Shown here piece after piece: positions 1 to 8,408 of a DNA stretch of 64,000 nt. Numbering within the stretch: position 1 is the stretch's first letter; the number at the start of each line of letters is the position of its first letter. The notes beneath the pieces were generated by a model. The model was given only the letters and a program-made list of their open reading frames with translations, made no database searches and was not told the origin of the DNA. The stretch spans positions 1 through 64,000 of the forward strand of contig JAYTUU010000067.1 of assembly GCA_043744375.1 (NCBI GenBank). The letters run 5' to 3'. This stretch comes from CAIYPH01 sp043744375 (GTDB lineage Bacteria > Pseudomonadota > Alphaproteobacteria > Acetobacterales > Acetobacteraceae). The position numbers and the translations under genes are program-made.

Positions 1-1
1 C

Positions 2-172
2 GTCTCGATCATCGGGCGGGAGAGTCCGAATAGCCTCTACTCGATGAAGACCGTGACGTTCGAGGAAGACCAGGGCGCGTACGACCAGTTCGACGCGCAA
101 GGGTTCATCAAGCTGAATGCGCTGCGCCTGCGCCTCGGAGCGTCGGCCGGCAGAAAGGGAGGAAGCCTGTAA
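2..172 (+). CDS. argG: argininosuccinate synthase, C-terminal end (partial)
   Basis: The window opens inside this gene; only the last 56 residues are present, ending at TAA 170-172. The tail contains SPNSLYS, TFEEDQGAYDQ and GFIKLNALRLRLG, the usual C-terminal pattern of ArgG, which joins citrulline and aspartate in arginine synthesis in the cytoplasm. The catalytic and ATP-binding parts lie outside the window. The stop overlaps the next start (TAATG), so the DUF1993 gene is probably translated from the same transcript. Confidence 0.85.
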   Translation, partial: VSIIGRESPNSLYSMKTVTFEEDQGAYDQFDAQGFIKLNALRLRLGASAGRKGGSL

Positions 173-678
173 TGGGAATTTCGATGTACTCGGCCGCCGT
201 GCCGATGATGAAAACACTGCTCGGCGCGCTGTCGGCCGTACTGCAAAAGGCCGCCGACCACGCCAAGGCCAAGGGCTTCGACGAGTCGGTGCTGGTCACC
301 GCCCGCCTCGCGCCCGACATGTTCGCGCTCGCCAAGCAGGTGCAGATCGCCACCGACATGGCCAAGGGCGGCGCCGCCCGCCTCGCCGGCGTGGAAATTC
401 CGACCTTCGCCGATGACGAAACCACCATCGCCGCCCTGCAAGGCCGCATCGCCAAAACCATCGCCTTCATCGACGGCCTGACCCCGGCGCAGATCGACGG
501 CACCGAAGGCAAGGAAATCGTGCTGAAAATGCGCGCCGGCGACATGACCTTCACTGGTCAACGCTATCTGATCGGGTTCGTCATCCCGAACCTGACCTTC
601 CACTGCGCCACCACCTACAACATCCTCCGCCACAACGGCGTGGAAATCGGCAAGCGCGACTTTCTTGGGGCGTTCTGA
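172..678 (+). CDS. DUF1993 family protein
   Basis: This 168-residue protein matches the DUF1993 family as I know it: an all-helical soluble protein starting MGISMYSA, with a central FADDETT segment and a C-terminal FHCATTYNILRH stretch that closely resembles the family signature. Its function is unknown; the fold is thought to resemble DinB-like four-helix bundles. No signal peptide or membrane segment is visible. The start overlaps the argG stop (TAATG), so translational coupling is likely. The coupling to argG does not by itself suggest a role in arginine metabolism. Confidence 0.85.
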   Translation: MGISMYSAAVPMMKTLLGALSAVLQKAADHAKAKGFDESVLVTARLAPDMFALAKQVQIATDMAKGGAARLAGVEIPTFADDETTIAALQGRIAKTIAFIDGLTPAQIDGTEGKEIVLKMRAGDMTFTGQRYLIGFVIPNLTFHCATTYNILRHNGVEIGKRDFLGAF

Positions 679-687
679 AGTAAGTCA

Positions 688-805
688 AGGCGAGGGGCTT
701 TGCCCCTCGACCCCACCAAAGGCAGGGCCTTTGGAATCCATTACTGAAGTGCGGGGTTCTAAGGGCTTCGCCCTTAGCAGGGTCCAGGGGCAGCGCCCCT
801 GGCCT
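688..805. repeat. GC-rich palindromic dispersed repeat, type A, copy 1
   Basis: This intergenic stretch is a chain of short hairpins: GAGGGGC-TTT-GCCCCTC, CCAAAGGC-AGG-GCCTTTGG, CTAAGGGC-TTC-GCCCTTAG and CCAGGGGC-AGC-GCCCCTGG. The same arrangement recurs at about 24305-24425 and 45813-45965. It lies between two genes and carries no convincing coding sequence. It may act as a terminator or as a mobile palindromic unit; I cannot tell which. Confidence 0.75.
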
Positions 806-825
806 TCCTACCCCGAAAAATCCCC

Positions 826-900
826 ATGAACGCCGCGCTCACCGCGTTCCTGCTGCTGTGCATCGGCGTGCAGGATATCGTCGGGACGTTTCCGCGTTGA
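826..900 (+). other. possible 24-residue hydrophobic leader ORF
   Basis: ATG 826 opens a 24-codon frame with a hydrophobic stretch (ALTAFLLLCIGV) that ends in TGA 898-900, overlapping the possible TTG start of the ferredoxin-like gene. It could be a leader peptide or chance. No clear ribosome binding site is seen. Confidence 0.2.
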
Positions 901-1511
901 GCTATGCCGAGGTCGCGCGCCGCGCTGGCTCGCGCGGGCTTGCGGTGCGTGGCGGGTTTCATCCCGACCCTGGCGATCGCGTGCCACCGATGCCGGACGG
1001 GCGGGCGGCGGGAACGCTGCTGCTGCTCGGCTGGACCGGCGGCGTGCAGTGGCCGGTGTTCGCCGCCTCGCCAGAGCTGGCCGATGGCGCGCCGCATCCG
1101 CTCGACCGCTGGTCGCGCCGGGTCATCGGGGGTCTGGCGGCCGAGTTTGCGGCGATGGCGCTGTATCCGTTCGGCGGCCCGCCCTTCCAGCCCTTCCTGC
1201 GCTGGGCGCCGCGCGCCGAGGCGGTGCATGCCTCGCCCCTCAAGCTGCTCATCCACCCGGACTGGGGGCTGTGGCACGCCTGGCGCGGCGCGATGGCGTT
1301 TGCCGAGCGGCTCGATCTGCCGACGCCGGATCGGCGGCCCAGCCCGTGCGAAACCTGCGCGGCGCGGCCCTGCCTCGCGGCCGGCGGTTTCCAACGCGCA
1401 CGCAGCGCCTGCCCGGTCGGCGCGCCCTACGGTGCAGAACAGGCCGAATTCCACACTGCGGCTTTCGAAGGCCGCCCGCGCCTCAGTTCAGAAAAATCTT
1501 CCCCGGATTGA
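858..1511 (+). CDS. ferredoxin-like iron-sulfur protein, shortened C-terminus
   Basis: The 217-residue product resembles a family of alphaproteobacterial proteins annotated as ferredoxin, with GGFHPDPGD near the N-terminus, PHPLDRWSRRVI, a PFGGPP motif, and LLIHPDWGLWHAWRGA in the middle. The C-terminal cysteine part reads CETCAARPC then, only about 15 residues later, ACPVG. From memory the family has a longer Cys-rich stretch here, so a cluster-binding segment seems to be missing. The start is uncertain: GTG 858 is used, but TTG 897 fits the homologous part and has a weak GGGA upstream. The 3' end overlaps the convergent oxidase gene by 29 bases. Confidence 0.6.
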   Translation: MHRRAGYRRDVSALSYAEVARRAGSRGLAVRGGFHPDPGDRVPPMPDGRAAGTLLLLGWTGGVQWPVFAASPELADGAPHPLDRWSRRVIGGLAAEFAAMALYPFGGPPFQPFLRWAPRAEAVHASPLKLLIHPDWGLWHAWRGAMAFAERLDLPTPDRRPSPCETCAARPCLAAGGFQRARSACPVGAPYGAEQAEFHTAAFEGRPRLSSEKSSPD

Positions 1512-2862
1512 GAATCCCCTTCGGATCGAGCGTCGCCTTCACCGAGCGCATCACCGCCAGCGTCTCCGCCCCATGCTCGATCTCCAGGAACTCGCGCTTG
1601 CCGATGCCCACGCCGTGCTCGCCGCTGCATGAGCCGCCGAGCGCCAACGCGCGGCCGACGATCTTCTTGTCCAGTTCCCAGGCGCGTTCGAGGCCACCTT
1701 GTTCCGGCGGCACCAGGATGACCGTATGAAAATTGCCGTCGCCGACATGCCCGACGATCGGCGCCGTCAGGCCGGAGGCGCGAATATCCTCCTGCGCGCC
1801 CAGCACCGCCTCGGCGAGGCGTGAAATCGGCACAATCGCGTCCGTCGCGATGCCCTGATGCCCCGGCTTGAGGGCAAGCGCCGCCCAATAGGCGTCGTGC
1901 CGCGCGCGCCAGAGCCGGTTGCGCTCATCGGCATCGGTCGCCCAGCGGAAGCCCTTGGCGTTGAACATGTCGGCGATCTCCTCGGCCTGCTTCGCCTGCT
2001 CCGCGACCCCCGCATGGGTGCCGTGGAATTCGAAGAACAAGGTCGGCGCCGGGGTCATGTCGTCGAGTTTCGAATAGGCGATGCAGGCGCCCATCTGCAC
2101 GTCGTCGAGCAGTTCGATGCGGGCGACGGGAATGCCGGCCTGCATGATCGCGATCGTGGTCTCCACGGCATCGCCGAGCGACTCGAACTGGCAGATCGCC
2201 GCGCTCACCGCCTCGGGAATGCCGTGCAGACGGAGCTGGATTTCAGTGATGACGCCCAGCGTGCCCTCAGACCCCACGAACAGCCGCGTGAGGTCGTAGC
2301 CGGTCGAGGATTTGCGCACCCGCCCGCCGGTGCGGATCACCCGGCCATCGGCCAGCGCGACCGTCAGGCCCATGACGTTCTCCCGCATCGTGCCGTAGCG
2401 CACCGCATTGGTGCCGCTCGCCCGGGTCGCGCTCATGCCGCCCAGCGAGGCGTCCGCGCCGGGATCGACCGGAAAGAACAAGCCCTGGTCTCGCAAATGC
2501 GCATTCAGGCTGCGATGCGTCAGACCCGCCTGGACCCGGCAATCCATGTCGGCCTGGTTCACCTCCAGCACCGCCGTCATGCGCGAAAGATCGAGGCTGA
2601 TGCCGCCCCGCACCGGCGTGACATGGCCCTCCAGCGACGTGCCGGTGCCATAGGGCACGACGGGCACATTGTTTGCGTGGCACAACGCGAGCAGCTTGCC
2701 GGCCTCCTCGGAGGTCTCGATGAACGCCACCGCATCCGGCATCACCGGCGGCTGGGTATCCTGGCCGTGGCTGTGATGATCGCGCAGGCCGGTGCTGGTG
2801 GTGATGCGCTCGCCGAGGAATGCGCGGGCGGCGGCAATGACGGTATCGACAGGGCGTGACAT
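1483..2862 (-). CDS. FAD-linked oxidase, GlcD / D-lactate dehydrogenase type
   Basis: The 459-residue protein has an N-terminal FAD_binding_4 (PCMH) domain with PYGTGTSLEGH, then GLFFPVDPGADASLGG and a glycine-rich RYGTMRENVMGL, followed by the C-terminal FAD-oxidase domain with GHVGDGNFH and the terminal GEHGVGIGKREFL ... PKGILNPGKIF. These are hallmarks of glycolate oxidase GlcD and D-lactate dehydrogenase (cytochrome) enzymes, which oxidise 2-hydroxyacids at the membrane side of the cytoplasm. I start at ATG 2862 (MSRPVDT); the frame is open further upstream but lacks similarity there. No GlcE/GlcF partner is adjacent, which favours a D-lactate or D-2-hydroxyacid dehydrogenase. It is divergent from the ABC operon. 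Confidence 0.85.
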   Translation of the reverse strand: MSRPVDTVIAAARAFLGERITTSTGLRDHHSHGQDTQPPVMPDAVAFIETSEEAGKLLALCHANNVPVVPYGTGTSLEGHVTPVRGGISLDLSRMTAVLEVNQADMDCRVQAGLTHRSLNAHLRDQGLFFPVDPGADASLGGMSATRASGTNAVRYGTMRENVMGLTVALADGRVIRTGGRVRKSSTGYDLTRLFVGSEGTLGVITEIQLRLHGIPEAVSAAICQFESLGDAVETTIAIMQAGIPVARIELLDDVQMGACIAYSKLDDMTPAPTLFFEFHGTHAGVAEQAKQAEEIADMFNAKGFRWATDADERNRLWRARHDAYWAALALKPGHQGIATDAIVPISRLAEAVLGAQEDIRASGLTAPIVGHVGDGNFHTVILVPPEQGGLERAWELDKKIVGRALALGGSCSGEHGVGIGKREFLEIEHGAETLAVMRSVKATLDPKGILNPGKIFLN

Positions 2863-2978
2863 GGCGGTCCCACGTTGCAACAGAGATGCTTGCAGGTTTG
2901 GACCGCAGACCGCACCCTGGCAAGCATGCGCGATCATGACAGTCAGGCAGAAATGAAGGCTCCGCCGGGCGACCGGGT

Positions 2979-3959
2979 ATGACCGACGTCCTCAAGATCG
3001 ACGCGCTGCGCACCGAATTTCGCATCGACGGCGTCTGGCGCGCGGCCGTGGACGGCATCAGCCTCGTGCTGGCGCGTGGCGAAACCTTGGCGCTGGTCGG
3101 CGAGAGCGGGTGCGGCAAGTCGATGACGGCATTGTCCGTGATGGGACTGGTGCCCCATCCGGCCGGGCGGATCGGGGCGGGGAGCATCCGGCTTGACGAG
3201 GTTGAACTGGTGGGATTGCCCGAGGAGAAGCTGGAAAAGCTGCGCGGCAACCGGATGGCGATGATTTTCCAGGAGCCGATGACCAGCCTCAACCCGGTGA
3301 TGACCATCGGCGACCAGGTGGCCGAGGGACTGATGATCCATCGCAATCTGTCGCGCGCGGAGGCCAATCGGCAGGCGCTGGCGGTGCTCGAGGAGGTGAA
3401 AATCCCCTCGGCGGCTTCCCGCTTCCATGACTATCCGCACCAGTTCTCGGGCGGCATGCGCCAGCGGGTGATGATCGCGATTGCGCTGGCGTGCGAACCG
3501 GCGCTGCTGCTGGCGGACGAGCCGACGACAGCGCTCGATGTGACCATCCAGGCGCAAGTGCTCGGCCTGCTCGCCGACCTCAAGGGGCGGGACGGGATGG
3601 CGATGCTGTTCATCACCCATAATCTCGGCGTGGTCGCGCAGATCGCCGATCGGGTGGCGGTTATGTATGCCGGGCAGATCGTCGAGGAAGGGCGGGTCGC
3701 CGATATTTTCGCCCGCCCGGCGCATCCCTATACGCGCGCCCTGTTCGCGGCCATTCCACGCATGGATATCGAGGGGCAGGAATTGGCGGCCATTGGCGGC
3801 CGGGTGCCGCCGCTCGATGCGATGCCGGCCGGCTGCCGGTTCGCGCCGCGCTGTTCGCTCGCCCGTGCCGGCTGCGACCGGCCGCAGGAATTACGCCCAG
3901 CCGGTGCCGGGCACGTCGCCCGCTGCCACGTCGCCACAGGAGCGTTGCCACATGCTTGA
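2979..3959 (+). CDS. peptide/nickel-type ABC transporter ATP-binding protein (DppD/OppD-like)
   Basis: The 326-residue ATPase contains Walker A GESGCGKS, Q-loop FQEPMTSLNP, signature FSGGMRQRV, Walker B LLLADEPT, and the switch His in FITHNLG. The C-terminal oligopeptide-transporter extension carries the Cys-containing FAPRCSLARAGC motif typical of OppD/DppD, which binds an iron-sulfur cluster in studied members. It powers uptake of peptides or similar solutes from the periplasm with the permeases at 6646-8408. Its stop overlaps the next gene's ATG, so an SDR is translationally coupled to it, unusual inside such an operon. Confidence 0.9.
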   Translation: MTDVLKIDALRTEFRIDGVWRAAVDGISLVLARGETLALVGESGCGKSMTALSVMGLVPHPAGRIGAGSIRLDEVELVGLPEEKLEKLRGNRMAMIFQEPMTSLNPVMTIGDQVAEGLMIHRNLSRAEANRQALAVLEEVKIPSAASRFHDYPHQFSGGMRQRVMIAIALACEPALLLADEPTTALDVTIQAQVLGLLADLKGRDGMAMLFITHNLGVVAQIADRVAVMYAGQIVEEGRVADIFARPAHPYTRALFAAIPRMDIEGQELAAIGGRVPPLDAMPAGCRFAPRCSLARAGCDRPQELRPAGAGHVARCHVATGALPHA

Positions 3960-4650
3960 TCCGACGGGCCGGGTGGCCATGGTGTCCGGCGCCTCGCGCG
4001 GCATCGGGAAGGCGATCGCCGAGCGCCTGCGCGCCCGCGGTTTCCGCATTTCCGCCGGGGTGCGCGAGCCACGATCCGTCGCGGCGGCCGATGACGTGCT
4101 GGTGCAGCGCTACGACGCCGAACGCGCCGAGGACGCACCGGCCTGGGTGGACGCGACGATGGCGCGGTTCGGCCGGATCGACGCGCTGGTGAATGCCGCC
4201 GGAATTTCCACGCCGCGCGTACGCCTCGACGATACCGACGAGACGGCGCTGGACGGCATGTGGCGCGTCAACGTGAAAGGCCCGCTGCGGCTGATCCGCG
4301 CCGCCCTGCCGCATCTGCGCGCGGGCGGCAGCGGGCGCGTGGTGAACATCGCCTCGCTCTCGGGCAAGCGCGTGGCCAACGAGAATTTCGGCTATGCGAT
4401 CAGCAAGTTCGCGCTGATCGCGCTGACCCAATCGGTGCGGCGCGAGGGCTGGGAGGCCGGCGTGCGCGCCACCGCTTTGTGCCCGGGCTTCGTCGCCACC
4501 GACATGACCGCCTATGTCACCACCGCGCCGCGCGAGCAGATGACCGACCCGGCCGACATCGCCGTGCTCGCGGAAACCGTCATCCTGCTGCCGAACACCG
4601 CCACCATCGGCGAGTTGCTGGTCAACTGGCGTTTGGAGCCGGGGCTGTGA
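3952..4650 (+). CDS. short-chain dehydrogenase/reductase
   Basis: This 232-residue cytoplasmic enzyme shows the NAD(P)-binding SGASRGIG motif, NAAG, catalytic Ser in NIASLSG and the YxxxK motif as YAISK. It is short for a classical SDR (about 250). It begins at ATG 3952, inside the last codons of the upstream ATPase gene, and is followed 41 bases later by the substrate-binding protein gene, so it belongs to the ABC operon. It may reduce or oxidise the imported compound; the substrate cannot be read from the sequence. It ends in a divergent VNWRLEPGL tail instead of the common DGG motif. Confidence 0.85.
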   Translation: MLDPTGRVAMVSGASRGIGKAIAERLRARGFRISAGVREPRSVAAADDVLVQRYDAERAEDAPAWVDATMARFGRIDALVNAAGISTPRVRLDDTDETALDGMWRVNVKGPLRLIRAALPHLRAGGSGRVVNIASLSGKRVANENFGYAISKFALIALTQSVRREGWEAGVRATALCPGFVATDMTAYVTTAPREQMTDPADIAVLAETVILLPNTATIGELLVNWRLEPGL

Positions 4651-4691
4651 CCGCGCTACAACGCCGGGAAAGTTCACATGGGAGATTTCGC

Positions 4692-6230
4692 ATGAAAATC
4701 CGTCATGCCCTACTCGCCGCCGCCTTGCTGGCGTCAACGCCCGCTTTCGCCGCCAAGACCGACCTGATCGTCGGCATGGCCGCGCAGGACGTTGGAAAAC
4801 TCGACCCGCATCTGGCGGTCTCCACCATCGATCGCGCGGTGGTGGCGTGGATGTTCAACGGCCTGGTGCGCTTCAAGCCCGGCAGCATGAGCCCGGCCGA
4901 CATCGAACCTGATCTGGCAACGAGCTGGGAAAGCTCGCCGGACAAAAAGGTCTGGACGTTCGCCCTGCGCCGCGGCGTGCAGTTCCATGGCGGCTACGGC
5001 GAGATGACCGCCGAGGACGTCGTGTTCAGCCTGCAGAAATCGGGTGACCCGAAGCGTTCGGCCTCGTCCGGCGATTTTTCGTCGTTCGAGAAGGTCGAGG
5101 CGGTCGATGCCTACACCGTCAAGATCACGCTGAAGCAGACCATCCCCAGCCTGCTCGGCATCATCACCAATTACGGCGGCGGCTTCATCGTCTCGAAGAA
5201 AGCCGTCGAGGCGCTGGGCGACAAATACGCCGCCGCCCCGATCGGCACCGGCCCCTTCGCCTTCGCCTCGCTAACTCCGAACCAGTCGCTCGAACTCGTC
5301 GGCCACAAGGCCTATTTCCGCGGCACGCCGAAACTCGAAAAACTCAGCTACCGTTTCCTGCCCTCCAACGCCTCGCGCGACCTCGCCTTCCAGAACGGCG
5401 AGCTCGACCTCGAATTCGGCAGCCAGGACCAGACCTGGATCGACCGCATGAAGAAACTGCCCGGCGCCATCGTCGACGTGTTCGAGCCCGGTGAGGAGGC
5501 CATCCTCCACCTCAACGCCGCCCAGAAGCCGCTTGACGACCTGCGCGTGCGCCAGGCCATCGCCTATGCGATCAACCGGCCGGAAATCCTGCGCTTCCAG
5601 GGCAAGGACGTCTCGCGCGAGCCGGGCAGCGTCATCCCGATCGGCAATCTCGGCTACACCGCTGATAACGGCCTGCCGCAGCACAGCCTGGACAAGGCGA
5701 AGGCGCTGCTCGCCGAGGCGGGTTTCGCCGGCGGGCTGACCTTGAAGGTGGTGCACACGCAACTGCCGAACATGCTCGCGCAGATGCAGGTGGTGCAGGC
5801 GCAGTTGAAGCGCGTCGGCATCAATCTGGACTTGCAGGTGGTCGAGCATGCCACCTTCCACCAGATGATCCGCAAGGACCTCAGCGCCATCGTGTTCTAT
5901 TCGGCCGCCCGGTTCCCGGTGGCCGATGTGTATCTCTCGCAATTCTATCATTCCCGCTCGATCGTGCAGACGCCGACGGCCGTGACGAATTTCTCCCATT
6001 GTACCGCGGCGGACGCGGAGATCGATGCGGCGCGGACCGAGCCGGACGGCGCCAAGCAGATCGCGCTGTGGCAAACCGCGCAACGCAAGATCGTCGCCGC
6101 GCAATGCTCGGTGCCGCTGATAGAAACGTTGCAGGCCTGGGTGCGCAAGGACTCGCTGGTCTACGGCTACGACCTGAAAGGCTCGCTCTCGCTCGGGCCG
6201 ATCATCAACGAGACGACGCACTTCAAGTGA
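4692..6230 (+). CDS. ABC transporter substrate-binding protein, family 5 (DppA/OppA-like)
   Basis: The 512-residue protein starts with a Sec signal peptide (basic MKIRH, hydrophobic core, cleavage after about residue 20 at AFA-AK). The body is SBP family 5: LDPHL near the N-terminus, LATSWE, FALRRGVQFHGG, GTGPF and the DLRVRQAIAYAINR motif. It captures peptides, glycosides or opines in the periplasm and delivers them to the permeases downstream. ATG 4692 is chosen because it gives a complete signal peptide and has GGGAG upstream (about 4680). The permeases are separated from it by an AT-rich insertion (6231-6645), which is abnormal for a dpp-type operon. Confidence 0.92.
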   Translation: MKIRHALLAAALLASTPAFAAKTDLIVGMAAQDVGKLDPHLAVSTIDRAVVAWMFNGLVRFKPGSMSPADIEPDLATSWESSPDKKVWTFALRRGVQFHGGYGEMTAEDVVFSLQKSGDPKRSASSGDFSSFEKVEAVDAYTVKITLKQTIPSLLGIITNYGGGFIVSKKAVEALGDKYAAAPIGTGPFAFASLTPNQSLELVGHKAYFRGTPKLEKLSYRFLPSNASRDLAFQNGELDLEFGSQDQTWIDRMKKLPGAIVDVFEPGEEAILHLNAAQKPLDDLRVRQAIAYAINRPEILRFQGKDVSREPGSVIPIGNLGYTADNGLPQHSLDKAKALLAEAGFAGGLTLKVVHTQLPNMLAQMQVVQAQLKRVGINLDLQVVEHATFHQMIRKDLSAIVFYSAARFPVADVYLSQFYHSRSIVQTPTAVTNFSHCTAADAEIDAARTEPDGAKQIALWQTAQRKIVAAQCSVPLIETLQAWVRKDSLVYGYDLKGSLSLGPIINETTHFK

Positions 6231-6645
6231 CCGAATTTCGGTCGATCGCGATTGCTAATGATACTGCCGCGCTATGACGTTTGTGCTCAAATAATAAGGA
6301 GAGACGCAATTGCCGATGATCCCCGTTGACGTTGACAACTCAACTATTGCGGCCACCTCGTTTGTGATGGGAATAGTAACCACCGGTTTTTGTTTTGTAA
6401 ATGATATAAAAATTCTTCCGGCAATGGCGATCGGCTTGGTATTCGGATTATTTCTATATTTAGTTGGCGTTATTCCTATTGGGTTACTGCTTGGCGTTGG
6501 CATCGGGATGTGCGTTTGGATCTTGAAGAAGCTGTTTCAATAAGAAGAGTGAGAGGCCAAGTTGAGAATCATCGCAAAACTCGAACGACCTCATTTTCTA
6601 CATATTCGGCTGGTTACTCCGTTGAAGTGGTCGGTCACGTAGGCA
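6231..6645. other. low-GC insertion between ABC binding-protein and permease genes
   Basis: The 415 bases between the binding-protein stop and the permease start are much richer in A and T than the rest of the window. They hold the 77-residue ORF and about 100 bases of non-coding sequence after it. I see no terminal inverted repeats, transposase or obvious target duplication. The insert reaches right up to the permease gene, which now begins at GTG 6646 without a clear ribosome binding site. Confidence 0.6.
6310..6543 (+). CDS. small hydrophobic membrane protein in a low-GC insert
   Basis: I do not recognise this 77-residue protein. A strong AAGGAGAG (6296-6303) sits six bases before TTG 6310; ATG 6316 in the same frame is an alternative. 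After a polar N-terminus it has two to three hydrophobic segments (about residues 14-30, 36-55 and 57-72) and a KKLFQ end, so it is probably an inner-membrane protein. Its base composition and codon use (AAT, ATA, TTT, TTA) differ sharply from its neighbours, suggesting horizontal acquisition. It interrupts the ABC operon between binding protein and permease. Confidence 0.5.
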   Translation: MPMIPVDVDNSTIAATSFVMGIVTTGFCFVNDIKILPAMAIGLVFGLFLYLVGVIPIGLLLGVGIGMCVWILKKLFQ

Positions 6646-7587
6646 GTGATCCTATACATCGTCCGCCGCCTGCTCGCCGCCATCCCGACGCTTTGGGCGG
6701 TGCTGACGCTGGTGTTTGTGCTGGTCCGCATCGTTCCCGGCGATCCGGCGATCGCCATCCTGGGCGACCGCGCGACGCCGGACGCGGTGGCGGCATTGCA
6801 GGCCAAGCTCGGGCTCGATCGGCCGATATGGGAGCAGTATGTCAGCTTCCTCGCCCAGTCCGCGCGCGGCGACTTCGGCGTTTCGATGTCCACCAACCGG
6901 CCCATCCTCGCCGATGTCGGCGCGGTCATTCCGCATACGCTCGACCTCACCTTGGCCGCCATGCTGATCGGCATCCTCGTCGGCGTCCCCGCCGGGGTCT
7001 GGGCGGCGCTGCACCGCAACCGCTGGATCGACGTCGCGGCGCGCCTGCTCAGCCTGATCGGCCTGTCGTTTCCCGTGTTCGTGTCAGGTATCTTCCTGTT
7101 GCTCGCGTTCGCGCTGCACTGGCGCATCTTCCCCGTGATCGGTAACGCCAACCTCGCGGACCCCGCCGACCGGCTGCTGAAACTCGTGCTCCCCTCGATC
7201 ACCCTCGGCCTGGTGATGGCCGCCTACATCACCCGCGTCACCCGCAGCGCCATGCTGAGCGTGCTCGACGAGGACTACATACGCACCGCCCGCGCCAAGG
7301 GCGTGCCGTGGCGGCGCGTGGTCTGGCGCCACGGCCTGCGCAATGCCGGCCTGCCCGTGGTCACCGTGATCGGCCTCTATGTCGGCATCCTCATCGGCAA
7401 CTCGGTATTGACCGAGATCGTCTTCAACCGCCCCGGACTGGGGAAAATCATCGTCGGCGCCTTGAACCAGCGCGACTACACGATGCTGCAAGGATTGATG
7501 GTGATCTACTGCTTCCTCATCGTCGTCGTGAACCTGATCACCGACCTCGCCTACGGCTTCATCGACCCGCGCGTGAAGCAGGCCTGA
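6646..7587 (+). CDS. ABC transporter permease, DppB/OppB type
   Basis: The 313-residue inner-membrane permease has six predicted membrane spans, an N-terminal YIVRRLLAAIPTL segment typical of DppB, the RIVPGDPA motif, and a cytoplasmic EAA-like loop (ARAKGVPWRRVVWRHGLRN) that contacts the ATPase. It ends with GFIDPRVK, the usual DppB tail. GTG 6646 is the start, but no good Shine-Dalgarno is seen because the region upstream is the low-GC insert. Its stop overlaps the next ATG (TGATG). Confidence 0.9.
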   Translation: MILYIVRRLLAAIPTLWAVLTLVFVLVRIVPGDPAIAILGDRATPDAVAALQAKLGLDRPIWEQYVSFLAQSARGDFGVSMSTNRPILADVGAVIPHTLDLTLAAMLIGILVGVPAGVWAALHRNRWIDVAARLLSLIGLSFPVFVSGIFLLLAFALHWRIFPVIGNANLADPADRLLKLVLPSITLGLVMAAYITRVTRSAMLSVLDEDYIRTARAKGVPWRRVVWRHGLRNAGLPVVTVIGLYVGILIGNSVLTEIVFNRPGLGKIIVGALNQRDYTMLQGLMVIYCFLIVVVNLITDLAYGFIDPRVKQA

Positions 7588-8408
7588 TGAAAGCCCTCCT
7601 GCGCAACCCGACCACCTCGGCCGGCGTCATCCTCTGCGCCATCGTCCTTCTCGGCGCCCTGCTCGCGCCCTGGCTCGCCCCGTTCGACCCGACCGAGCAG
7701 AACATCCTGGATCGCCTGCAACCGCCCGGCGGGGACTATCTGCTCGGCACCGACATGTTCGGCCGCGACGTGCTGAGCCGCATCCTCTGGGGCGCGCGGA
7801 TCTCGCTGATCGTCGCCGTCACCTCGATCGCGGCCGCGATCCTGATCGGCGGTGCCATCGGCATGATCAGCGGCTATATCGGCGGGCGGACGGACATGTT
7901 CGTCATGCAAATGATGGACGTCATGCTGTCCTTCCCCTCGCTCATCCTCGGCCTCATCGTGGTCGCGCTGCTCGGGCCGGACGTCCAGAATCTCGTGATC
8001 GCGATTGCCCTCACGGCCATCGCCCCGTTCGCCCGCATCGCCCGCGCGCCGGTGCTGAGCCTGAAGGAACGCGCCTTCGTCGAGGCCGGCCGCGCGCTCG
8101 GCTTCTCCCATGCCCGGGTGCTGTTCGTGCATATCCTGCCGAACATCCTCAACGAGGTTCTCGTCATGGGCAGCCTGTGGATGGCCACCGCCGTGCGCAC
8201 GGAGGCCTCGCTGTCCTTCATCGGCCTCGGCGTCAAACCCCCCGCGGCCACCTGGGGCGGCATGATGCGCGACGGCTTCGACGTGATCCTCGATGCGCCG
8301 TGGATGTCCGTCTTCCCCGGCATCGCCATCCTGTTCCTGGTGCTCGGCCTCAACATGGTCGGCGACGGGCTGCGCGACGCGACCGACCCGAAGCTGGCCG
8401 GCTCATGA
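7587..8408 (+). CDS. ABC transporter permease, DppC/OppC type
   Basis: This 273-residue permease carries the N-terminal OppC-type membrane segment and the signature YLLGTDMFGRDVLSRILWG, followed by five to six membrane spans and the EAA loop EAGRALGFSHARVLFVHILPN. A FIGLGVKPPAATWGGM stretch near the C-terminus is also typical. It forms the heterodimeric channel with the DppB-type permease. ATG 7587 overlaps the upstream stop and its own stop overlaps the downstream ATG (ATGA), so the three genes are tightly coupled. Confidence 0.92.
   Translation: MKALLRNPTTSAGVILCAIVLLGALLAPWLAPFDPTEQNILDRLQPPGGDYLLGTDMFGRDVLSRILWGARISLIVAVTSIAAAILIGGAIGMISGYIGGRTDMFVMQMMDVMLSFPSLILGLIVVALLGPDVQNLVIAIALTAIAPFARIARAPVLSLKERAFVEAGRALGFSHARVLFVHILPNILNEVLVMGSLWMATAVRTEASLSFIGLGVKPPAATWGGMMRDGFDVILDAPWMSVFPGIAILFLVLGLNMVGDGLRDATDPKLAGS

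Noticed and set aside
2863..2978. tRNA or small RNA between the oxidase and ABC operon
   Set aside because: No cloverleaf, terminator or conserved box could be recognised; it is probably just a divergent promoter region.
4260..4691. Extended N-terminus for the family 5 binding protein
   Set aside because: The upstream part is the out-of-frame SDR sequence; a complete signal peptide begins at ATG 4692.
6231..6645. Insertion sequence or complete mobile element
   Set aside because: No transposase, no terminal inverted repeats and no target-site duplication could be seen.
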